Assembly (NCBI GenBank): GCA_028551475.1 | Contig: CM052359.1 | Coordinates: 15,563,583 to 15,627,582, forward strand | From: Casuarina equisetifolia | Lineage: Eukaryota; Streptophyta; Magnoliopsida; Fagales; Casuarinaceae | DNA length: 64,000 bases | Direction of reading: 5' to 3' | Part shown: one piece after another, positions 38,022 to 47,736 of the stretch | Position numbering within the stretch: position 1 is the first letter of the stretch | How the letters are laid out: every line of letters starts with the position of its first letter | Position numbers and translations under genes: made by a program | Notes under the pieces: generated by a model | Database searches by the model: none | Seen by the model: only the letters and a program-made list of their open reading frames with translations | Told to the model about the DNA's origin: nothing

Positions 38022-39656
38022 TGATAAATATATTTTAATGTTAACCGTGATTGAAAAACTATTGTCATAATTTTATATGGATATTTAAATTAGGTCATTT
38101 TAGCTTTATCTTGTGCCAATAAAAATATGGAACATATATCACACAAAAAATCAAGATGATGATTATTTGCAAACAAAAACTCCCACATTATACTTGTGGT
38201 TATTGTACTTAAATAACTTGCCTTGAAATAAATTGTTAACTATGTCTACAAATTTGAATAAGACTCTTGGTTAGAAAACAAATAATTAAATGCATAAAAT
38301 CATTTAGGTATTAAAGCAAAATCTAAAAAAAATATGGAAATAAAATTACATGGGTTTTGTTGCATTGTGTGACTATGTGTTGAAACTAAATGAAATGGTG
38401 CACTTTTTTAATACATAAGCAGCTGATCGAGATGAGTTAGGGCAAATTCTTGCTTGTGCTCCTAAACCTATTTTTCTTGTCTTCTCTTTTCTTTTCTATT
38501 GTGAGTCATGCATATGGCATTTGAAGTTAAGAATCTAATCAAAATGGAAGCTTTTTGAGAGGAAATCAAGAGGTCTTGATTATAGAATGGTATGATTTTC
38601 ATTTTACCAAAACAAAATGGTTCTATTGGAAATTATATATAGTGGTGGCTAGGGTTTTTGACACATACACATGATTATTAAGAAAAACTGTCTATATACT
38701 CTTGTGAAAAACATTATGTGAAGTAACATTCCTTGTTTGATCATATGAGCTTTTGTGAAAAACCATGTTATACCTTGGAGCATTCCTTATTTGATCATAT
38801 GAGCTTATTGTAATCTCTTTTTATTTTAAGTGTTCTTTGATCTATTTTATAATTTTGCAAGAAAATCTATGTGATATCTTCACAAGGTTTGTTTTAGATA
38901 ATTTGATAATTGCATTGTGGTTTTATTGCAATTTCTTTAACCATTTGTCCTTGATTGAGAGTATTGTTATTATGAGTCATATTTTTCTCTTCTCTTGTTG
39001 TTTGCTTAAAGAGAAAAGAACCTTGATTATTACTTGAGTGTTTTTTAAGCTTATCTTTGATAATGGTTGACAAATGTCATTCTTGATTGGACTATTTTAG
39101 TTTGCTAAATTGAGGTTGTTTTTGAAGAAGTTGTTGCTGTATGAAAAAGTGATTGCTTAAGTATTTTTCTGAAGATACAAATCAAGACATATTGCAAGAA
39201 GCATTCACTCTTGAGTTATGACTACTTAATCAATATAGAAATATTGCTACTTGAACTTTGATATTCTATAACATGTGGTTTAAGTTTGTAATTGTGATTT
39301 GTAAGGTTTCTTTTTACTAGAAACATAAAATTGTGAGTTGTGGTGTTAAGAATCTGTGTAGTCTTGGGTGTGTTGTGTTGTATTGAAAAGCCATGTGTGG
39401 CTGCCTATTTTAGAAGTGAATTGTAGATCTTTGAGTTTAGTGAGCTAAAGATCAGGGTGTACTAAATTGTGGGAGTATAACTCTTGCAAAGTAGTAAAAG
39501 GGCTCTTTTACTATTGGTAAAAAGGGGTGGAAGTAGGTTCAAAAGGAGGCTGAACCACTTGAACAATTTTTCTGTGTACTACTTTCTATTGCCTTTTTTT
39601 AAGACAGAAAAAAAACCCAATCCAACCCCTTTTTTATTGGGTTATTCCTACCAACA
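38022..39656 (+). repeat. copia-A 3' LTR
   Basis: 1635 bp from TGATAAATATA to CCTACCAACA. It is 272 bp longer than the 5' LTR; extra sequence lies around 38750-38810 and 38960-39240. Confidence 0.85.
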
Positions 39657-39785
39657 ATTTTACAATATTTATTACAATTACAAAATGTTCGAGAGTCTAA
39701 CTTTAGACACGTATGTAATCTTTGGGAAGGCAAGGATCAAGGATTTAAGTTCTTAACTACCAAAACTAACTACCAAGCAAGTTTA

Positions 39786-40172
39786 TGTTAGAATTAAAGT
39801 CACCTTAACTAAGGTTTTAGGCCAATAATCATGCATCAATTATTAGTTTAAAATTGGGTTTTTGTTAAAACATGAAAATGAGATTATGTATTTAATTTGA
39901 CTTCCATGTGATGTGATTTCTAACTTAAATCTTATCCTTTATTGCTTTAGAATAACACTAGTTGATAAGATGTCATATTTGCAAGAAATCAGTGACAAAA
40001 CCGTGCTTGGTAGAGAAGGCTAGTTATAGATGTTTCTATTGTGTCTCTTTTTGTCTCATTTAAAATATGAAAGTGGTAGTGTGCATTTATATATACATAA
40101 GTAGGACACAAGTCATAGGAGAATGTCCAAAATACCTTTCAATTGAAAAACCATAAATCCTTATCCCAACAC
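39786..40172 (-). repeat. element C LTR part, left copy
   Basis: 387 bp, TGTTAG start and CCCAACA end, sharing phrases such as TCTATTGTGTCTCTTTTTGT with the right copy. It may be only the tail of a longer 3' LTR reaching to about 42390. Confidence 0.6.
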
Positions 40173-40190
40173 ATCTCAAAGACCTACTAG

Positions 40191-40580
40191 CATTTGATTT
40201 CAATCTATGTAAAGCTAGAGGGTGGACCTACTTGACTTAACTTAATACATGCTTAACCAAAAGTCTTGACTCCTCACATTTCTATAAAGTGCACTCTGGC
40301 CCACACTAGTTAGTACCGTATTCATTATCAAAGGCAATATTTGTTTAATTCTATCATACCAATATGATTTATATCAATACAGCCTAACACTTGATTTCAA
40401 TATATGTAAAGCTAGAGGGTGGACTTAGTTGACTTAACTTAATACATGCTTAATCAAGTAGTCCTAACTTTTAACATTTCTATAAAGTGCACTTTGGTCC
40501 ACACTAGCTAGTATCATATTTGTTATCAAGGGCAATATTTATTTAATTCTATCATACCAATATGATTTATATCAATTCGC
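40191..40580. repeat. 197-bp tandem duplication
   Basis: Two copies begin at about 40191 and 40388 (shared TGTAAAGCTAGAGGGTGGAC, ACTTAACTTAATACATGCTT and CCAATATGATTTATATCAAT). They differ at scattered sites. Confidence 0.85.
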
Positions 40581-40619
40581 CTTTATAGAAGAAATAGTTT
40601 ATATTCATTGATATAAGCC

Positions 40620-42135
40620 TGTAATGTTTTATGGCTATCCAAGAAGGGGGGGTTGAATTGGATACTTAGGTTTTATCTTGTATTTATAATTTTTTTAACT
40701 ATTCGTGCAAGGTTATTAGTTAACACAATAATATTAGAGCATATAATAAGGAAATAAAAACAAGATAATTAGACTCAAAGAATTACACTGTGGTTTAACA
40801 CTTTTCACCTACTTCCATCCTCTTTTCATTCAACTTAAACCAAGTTGAAGTCTACTTTACTTCAAGCTAGGAGAAATCTTCTCCTACACTTCACAACTCC
40901 TTAACTAGGAGTTATTTCAATTCTCGATTACAAGGTTTAGGTTACTCAAACCTTAGTACATCAAGCTAATCCTTAAATATATAATATAAGTGAGGAATTA
41001 AGCTTATCGGAGAGCTAATTGAACATATGTAAAATCAATTCAAGCTCTAATTACGAAACCTCCAATTTTCACAAAGTTTGGGTTTCAGATTTACAAAGAT
41101 CTTTATTTTGAAGTAATCTAGCACATACAAAGATCAATCTATCAGTTGATATTCACAAGATAATGGATTTAAAGGAATATCACCAAAGATTCTTTCTTTC
41201 TCCAAAGATTGAAGAACACGGCAGTGAGAGCAAATGATTTAAAGCTTTAATCTCTTTTAACCAAATTAGCAATATATCATTCAACAACCTTTAAACATTC
41301 ACTCGAAGCTCCCTATATAGTAGATTATCAAATCTTGAACACTTTAGGGTTTTGGCTCAAACCTATTTGATATTCTACCCTTGAGACTTGATAGAAGCGA
41401 CATGATACAGTTGTAGAGGTGATGATTATCGCAACAGAGAGCCATTCTAACACATCCATCACTTCGTTCTTTTTCCCATTGGAGAGTCAATGGTCGAGAG
41501 AGAAGGAGGAGGATGGCTTCAATCAACTATGCAGCTTAGACCTTTGTTTTGTTTGACATAAGAGCTTAGTCTCTTATCAAAGTGAAACGGCCGCATTTCA
41601 CTTAAGTGAAATGTGCCCTAGTTGAGCTCTGCGGGCTTAAACTTCACAGGCTTGCTTCATATGGGTCCAGTAGTTAATCAGTCCAGCAATGATCCGATAG
41701 ATAGACAGTCCAACAACAGTCCAATAGATACTCGGTCCAACCATCGTTCAATAGATAATTGGTCCAACCATAGTCCAATAAATAATCGGTCCAATAATGA
41801 TTAATGAATATTTTCTCTCATATTTGAATTGAACACGTAGCATACTTTTATCCTTCAAAAGTACCTATAAGCACACAATTACCAAGTATCACTTTCTTTT
41901 ATTATAAGTACTAATATTTTTTATTCATTAAGTCACACATAAAATAATTTATCATAACTCCATATGTGATGTTTGATAATGGAATGTAGGAAACAGGCTA
42001 CTTATTAATATTATAATTTGCACACCTTTTACTTCCTTTGGTATTCAATATATGCACACAAACTCATATATTCATAAAAAAATTTTTCTTAACAAAATAT
42101 ATAAACACATGATTTTTAACAAAGCCTATATTACA
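40620..42135 (-). repeat. copia-type solo LTR (family L1), inverted, in element C
   Basis: Starts TGTAATGTTTTATGGC, the reverse of the family L1 tail, and ends near TATTACA. TAAGC occurs at 40614-40618 and 42136-42140 as a target duplication, with one spare base at the left end. It contains a 27-bp tandem repeat. No internal element sequence is attached. Confidence 0.7.
41680..41814. repeat. 27-bp tandem repeat, about five units
   Basis: Units of the form GGTCCAACCATAGTCCAATA plus seven bases follow directly on one another. The 27-bp period equals nine codons, so one plus-strand frame stays open with a repeating Ser-Asn..Ile-Asp pattern. The repeat lies within the inverted LTR, in the segment corresponding to the GGACTATGG..TTGGAC part of the copy at 14364. 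Confidence 0.8.
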
Positions 42136-42389
42136 TAAGCTTATAAAATAAGGTAACAACTTCCCACTTGGGCTGTATAAATGTTTATGAAAACCATTAT
42201 AATACTAATAATAGTTGTATGGAAATAATTCTGAAAATAGTTTTATATTGTCCAGCGACAATCCCACATTACTAGTTCAATCCAATAAAGCTTCAAATCC
42301 TTGAATCATAGCAGTAATCATGCCAATTTAAAGATAGCACTAACCATAGTCACAAGTGTTAGATATAGATTAACCCAATAAAGGGGGAA

Positions 42390-43280
42390 CACCCCCAAAC
42401 TCAACTTTTTACTCGTCTAGCAATAACAACATTTATTGACAACCAATCTCTCCATGAAATTCTTTTATAATTGCTCAACTAGACAATTTAAAGAAAAACA
42501 TAATTTTCATCCAAATACTGTAGTTAGTTTATAAGGTAAGATAAACTCTCAACTATGTTAACCACATGTGTGTGTGAATCCATATTTTTTCAATTACGTA
42601 CATTCCAAATAGATCCACATTGGTATTCAACCTCTCAAAATCTTTAACCAAATCTCATAGATTTGCTTTTCATTTCTTTCTCCACTAATGTAAGCTAATT
42701 ATCAAACCAAGAATCAATAAGACTTTTATGAACTTGTAATGTAAGGCTAGGCTAATGGTGAGATCAAAGTCATTTAGGCTCAAATCACCCATGGACACAT
42801 TAATTTCTAGGATCTTATTAGAACTCTACATTCTCTCTCTACCATTTTACTTCTTGAAGATAATCTTTCTACCACCCATTATTCTCACTCTTTCCAATCA
42901 AAAAATGCTTGTTTTACTTGAAATTTGATACTAACAAAAGCCATAATCATGTGTGCAACAATAAAGCAAAAACAAAAGCAGTTTAAAATATGGCCACCTT
43001 AATCCTTTCCTACCAATGGTATTCAATTACTATACTTAAAGGTTTATTTCAAAGGACTATGTGATTTGAGTTTGACAAAGGATAATGAGATAGTTCCATC
43101 CTAAAGCAATCTTATTTTTGCACATTTGTAGAAATGACATACTATACCTCACACAATCATTTCAATTAATTTCTTCCCATCTTCCATCCTACTCCTTAAC
43201 TTCTCTTATGCTTAAATAAACTTGTACACCAAAAGTCAATATGCTCATGGGCGTGGGATAATGTTTATATTTTTCTTCAA
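42390..43280 (-). mobile_element. Athila-like 3' non-coding region in element C
   Basis: The reverse strand follows gypsy-A 34500-35420 in order: GTTGA.TTTT, GAGAAGTT.AGG, ATT..AATGATT.TGT, TCTTATTGATTCTTGGTT, ATGTGGATCTATTT and a final GAGTTTGGGGGTG polypurine tract. The sequence beyond the tract differs from the gypsy-A LTR. Confidence 0.7.
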
Positions 43281-43649
43281 CTTTTATGTCTTCAACTTGA
43301 ACCACTTGATAGGATTTATAAAAAATCACATCATCTTTATCTTCATCCACATAGATAGCACCCTCATCAATTTGCTTTGGTTTGAAGGAGACAACAACCT
43401 CATCATTAGATGCAATGAGATCAACTTCTTGGGTAATGGATATAAATGATTTTAACTTTTTTGTGTTTTTCTTTATTTTCTAAAAATGGGATTCCTTAGC
43501 TACTTGAGTTTATTTTTCTTTCTTATCACCTAAATGTTGGGTTTTGGATTTTTCATATATGCATAATTTCTTTCCAAAAATGGACTTTTCATATCATTGT
43601 ATGCATTAATAATTACCAAAACCAATTTTCATCTTATAACAATTTTTTA

Positions 43650-44192
43650 CTACTTCCTAGCAGGCAAAGAATTAAAAATGTCTATATCTACACATGTTCT
43701 TGCAAGCATGGAGTTTTCTAAGAACAAAATGTGACCATCCACCTTTAAAAAACAACCAAGCCTATTAGCTATTCCATATATAGCTGAAAGATTGTAAAAA
43801 AAGATAAAGGCGAACCTTATAATTAAAGCCAAATCATTGCATGTTTGGATTGGTTGCTTTTGTTTAGCACCCTTAATCATTTGTAAAGGAGAAAATGGTG
43901 GTCTTTAACAACTCATGATTCATGTGACCAAGTCGTGATGAGATCCTTTTATGAAAAAGATAAATTTGAATACTTGAGGATCCATTAATCCAACTATGGT
44001 AGGATGGCCTAAATTCCAAGAAGAATTGACATGGTGCTTAAAGGATTCCATAAAGGGATAACCTAATCCAAAGTTTTCTATAAGAATAAATTTGTGAGGT
44101 TTTTCAACTTGTTGATATTCAAAAGAAAGAATGCAAAAATCTAGTTTCTCCTTATATGTTATGGGTTCTCTTAAAGAGAAAGGAATAGGCAA
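43650..44192 (-). pseudogene. DUF4283-like relic
   Basis: Two minus-strand open stretches (44192-43920 and 43880-43650) resemble the DUF4283 domain found N-terminal to a zinc knuckle in plant LINE-associated proteins. The better part is at about 43840-43655: I-A-N-R-L-G spacing, then KVDGHILF and ARTCVDIDIFNSLP, matching the family's I-A-x-x-x-G..D..ARVC-V-E-I-D pattern. The domain is normally one frame of about 150 residues; here it is split. It is probably a scrap of a LINE or a captured host segment inside element C. No LINE endonuclease or RT was seen nearby. Confidence 0.5.
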
Positions 44193-46100
44193 ATTTGGTG
44201 GAAAAATGGAAGCTTTACTTGATTAGTAAGAATAGAAAGATAAGATTTGGTAGAGGCCATTGGCATAGGGGACATTACTTGCAAAAGTGGCTTAGATCGC
44301 TTTGATGGCATGCCACTAAAATGAGTTAAGGACAATGGCAAGTGTTGAGGCCCCTTTACTAGTGATGAAAGGAAGGTAATGGTGGTCACCATGAGGTGGT
44401 TGATGTTAGAGTTTGTTTTGATAGGCATTGTAATTTTTGCTAAGGCTTGGGTGAGTGAGGGAGATAGAAAAGAGAAAGCATTTGTCTCGTCTCTAAAAAA
44501 AAAGCATAGAATTGTTTTTGTCCCATCATACCTTATACTAAAGAGTGCTTGTATCAATGAATTGATCTCAACATGAGAGGACAATTTATTTTGTTGCGAC
44601 ACTACCTCTAAAAACTCTTTTGTTATGCATTCCTTTGGAAAATCACGTTTAAGGTGGTCTCAGCAAGTACATACAATTGCACTTTTCCCATGTAGCATAC
44701 TTAAATTTTTGCTCCTCCATGCTTTATGGAGTTAGATCAGTCGGCATATCCAATTTGAGGGTAATGTGTGCTTCTACTACTTCAAAAGAAAACATTAGAT
44801 CCTCCTTCCACTTCTTACAATTGGAGCTAATCAGAACCTTAATGGTGACTTGAACTTGTTAATTAAAAAGGTAACTATTACCAAAATGATGTGCATTATT
44901 AACACCATGTGAGTAAACTAAAAGAGAATTTACATTATTATACAAATACCTATGGGCAGAATGGATGATATATAATAGTAAAACTTTCAACATAGTAATG
45001 ACTATAAGTAAGAACAAACCCTCATAGTCCACCACCTATAGGTGCCTAGACTATTTATATTAGCCTAAATTTATGCATGTCGACTATGCATCCCTCCAAA
45101 TACCAACACATACATCCTATGAGAATATAACTATGCATTAGGATTGGATACATCCAACTATAATACATGATTGTGATCCCATAATTTAATCAAGTTATAT
45201 TAGTGTGATGGTTGCAACTCAACCAAATAATGAGACTTCATTTATATCATGGATATGAACATAATGTTACTTATTACATAAATATGTGATTTAGATTTAA
45301 TTAACTAGGGACATTCATCTCTAAATCACACTAAGACAATACTCTAATTGTTGTACTAATTGCATGCTATCAATTTAATAATTGTGCTTAATTCTAATAG
45401 CATACATATGTATGACTTAATTTATCCTAAATCATAACACATATAACAATATTGTCATATACAAACTGCGTAACATAATCACATATCACACAAGATTAAT
45501 TATTACATAAATAACATGCAACAACGCCAAGCAAATCATATAAAATTGCAATTAAATTGTAATAAAATGCAACATCGGGTACATTACCATGATCAACATC
45601 TTCTGTGGAAGTTTTCTTTATCAATTTTTGGGTTAAGATTGGAGCTCCCACATTCCTCCACACACCGTAAAAAGCTGTTGCCAATCTAGTTCAATCGGAT
45701 TGGTTCGTATTAGTTGATTCGGGCTGGTACAAACCCGACAAGGCCCACTTGGTTGTCGTTTAGCCAATTCTCCAGACTAAGAGTGGTGCCAATGTGCTTG
45801 TTGGCACATGGCCAACCCCGATGGGGTCCACAGTAACCTAACAATGCTGTTAAATTGTAAAACCCAATTTGGGTGTACCCGGGTCAGACTCGACCTAGTC
45901 AAAAATAGGTTCGATGGCGGCCGTTCTTGGTGTTCTCGTGTTCGTTTGAGGTCAAGGATTACGATTCCAGTGTCAATTGAAAAAGATTGACACTTTTTGG
46001 GCGTAATCCCCAAAATTTGATTTTTTCTTTTTCTTTTTCCTTTGACCCAATTCGATTTCATTATCTTTTTGGACCAATTTTTCAATCCAAATTGATGCTG
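44193..46100 (-). mobile_element. element C interior, unrecognised
   Basis: No family recognised. Minus-strand open stretches of 143 codons (44602-44171) and 119 codons (46136-45777) exist. The former is Ser/Thr/Leu-rich; the latter starts inside the LTR and may be chance. The part at 45590-46000 is less AT-rich than its surroundings. Confidence 0.35.
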
Positions 46101-46118
46101 AACTACTTTAATACCAAT
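46101..46118 (-). other. element C primer binding site, initiator-Met-like
   Basis: The reverse strand reads ATTGGTATTAAAGTAGTT directly beside the LTR end, close to the plant initiator-Met site TGGTATCAGAGC. Confidence 0.6.
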
Positions 46119-46590
46119 TGTGAGATTAAAAGTCACCCAATTGAGGTTCTAGGCCAAGAATTATGCATCAATCATGAGTTTAAAACTGAACTTTTGTTAA
46201 ATATGAAAACAAGATTACCTACCTAACTTGACCTCCACGTGATATAATTTTTGGATTAGATCTTACCCTCTAGTGGAGTCATTGTAGAGTGGATTGCTAA
46301 GGCATTGGTTACAAAGCATGGTAAAATTGTTATGACCTTTTAGCTTAATGGTTAGAATCATTACAATTGTTCTAGAATAACACTAATTGATTAGATGCCA
46401 CATCTACAAAAAAATCAATAACAAAACCGTATTTGGTAAAAAAGGCTAGTTACATAGGTTTCTATTGTGTCTCTTTTTGTCTCATTCAGAACATGAAGCT
46501 GGTGACGTGTTTATACACAAGTAAGGCAATAGAGCATGGTAGAATAACCAAAATGCAACTGTCCAACTCTCAGCCATGTTATCTCCAAAC
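46119..46590 (-). repeat. element C LTR part, right copy
   Basis: Starts TGTGAGATTAAAAGTCACCC and matches 39786-40172 along its length, with about 100 bp of extra sequence near 46275-46370. Similarity fades at about 46590. Confidence 0.6.
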
Positions 46591-46733
46591 CTGTGTTTTC
46601 AACGGTCGTTCAAGATGATGAAGAAATGGATGAGACTAGAGTCGAACCTAAGTACATCGAGTTGGTGATAACGCAAGCAGGAGTCTGCAGGCCAATTGAT
46701 TGTAGAAGACATGCTACACTACAGGGAATTTTT

Positions 46734-46764
<31 letters not shown>

Positions 46765-47736
46765 GGGGGTTGGGGTTGGGGTTGTTGGGGGAATTTGACT
46801 CATCTTTTTTCAAGTTTAAGGTGAAAAACTTCAGAAAGATTAAACTAATTCGATCTATGGTCTGTTTAAGTTCCCAAAAAGTGCATGGATGTACAGGAGC
46901 CTCCTCATATTTTGGAGGAAACTTTGTTTAAATCCTCTTTCGTTAAGCCGCATCCTAAATTGATGGAACTTAGTTTGGAACGGCATTCGCCATTTGGATT
47001 CCCGAGTATGTCAGGCTTAACCTTTAATACCGAAGTTTGGCAGCGTAATGAATTAGCAACTAATTTGGAGATTGTTTAATTTAGGATATAACACGGTGGA
47101 GAAGGCAGCTGAAACATCTCATTCGTGTAGCTCACAAATCCACCCTTTTGTTATTTTGAATTCTTTAAATTTTGAATTCACTTTATATTACGGTTTCATA
47201 TTTTTCTCAATATTTGCTAAGTACAAAAGATACATAAAAAAGAAAAAAGAAGGTAATTCATTTTATATCCCACCGCGTTAGTGCTGAACAAAAAATGCAA
47301 ATCTTGTGAAGAAACCCGAGAGCCATCTTAATCGGAATATTATGTTGTCTCATCTCCTTTCAGGCAAGGAGAAAAATGTTATTTGGCTGCAAATGAAATG
47401 CATCGTCTTTTTAAGGACAGGGGAATGCACAATTACCAAACACTGTCTTATTCCTTAGAATGCATATGCCAGAAGTTATACTGAAATATCTTTTGGCCTC
47501 AAATTCTTAGGAATCATCCATTGGGAGGAGAATCTTCTTGAATTGGAAATATGCACTTCCTAAAAAAAAAAAAAATGCTTGACAGGGATCAATTCTATAG
47601 CATCTTCTAACAGAAAAAGTGGAGCGTTACAAAAATTATCTTTTGACTTGTTTCATTCACATTGACAGAGCTTTATAGATGTCAGTTATATGTCACTCTT
47701 CAGAATCATAATACGGCCAACCTTCATTTTCCGGGA
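46591..47736. other. unexplained spacer before OS9
   Basis: About 1.1 kb downstream of the OS9 stop. A plus-strand frame at 46885-47079 encodes 64 residues (MDVQEPPHILEETLFKS at its start) with protein-like composition and no family I recognise. It could be a leftover exon. The OS9 3' UTR must lie at the right end. Confidence 0.35.
46729..46796 (+). repeat. T15-G26 homopolymers followed by TTGGGG units
   Basis: Fifteen T bases are followed by 26 G bases (46744-46769), then TTGGGG repeated and a G-rich end. It is a strong candidate for G-quadruplex formation. The exact length of such a run is the part of the sequence most likely to be in error. Confidence 0.85.

Larger units (their letters stand above)
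21579..39656 (+). mobile_element. copia-A: SIRE-like Ty1/copia element split by gypsy-A
   Basis: Runs from TGTTAAATATA to CCAACA, flanked by ATTTT at 21574-21578 and 39657-39661. Without the nested gypsy-A it is about 8.2 kb. Parts in copia order are gag, protease, integrase, RT and RNase H. The long gag with two separate CCHC knuckles and the long LTRs suggest the SIRE/Maximus lineage. LTRs differ at roughly one site in ten over the first 120 bp, so it is clearly older than gypsy-A. It is broken, with well over ten breaks. Confidence 0.9.
39786..46590 (-). mobile_element. element C: minus-strand LTR element without visible pol
   Basis: A block at 39786-40172 (TGTTAG..CCAACA) matches 46119-46590 in the same orientation. 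Left of 46119 is a reversed initiator-Met-like primer site, so the element reads on the minus strand with its 5' LTR at the right. Its 3' non-coding part (43280 down to 42390) resembles gypsy-A's. No RT, integrase or RNase H wording was seen in about 4.4 kb of interior (nested LTR excluded). The right border is approximate. It is a broken, old element, or a non-autonomous derivative. Confidence 0.6.

Noticed and set aside
41680-41814. CRISPR-like array
   Set aside because: Repeats are contiguous without spacers, and the window is a plant nuclear genome.
46744-46794. Interstitial telomere repeat
   Set aside because: Units are TTGGGG around a pure G run; plant telomeres are TTTAGGG.
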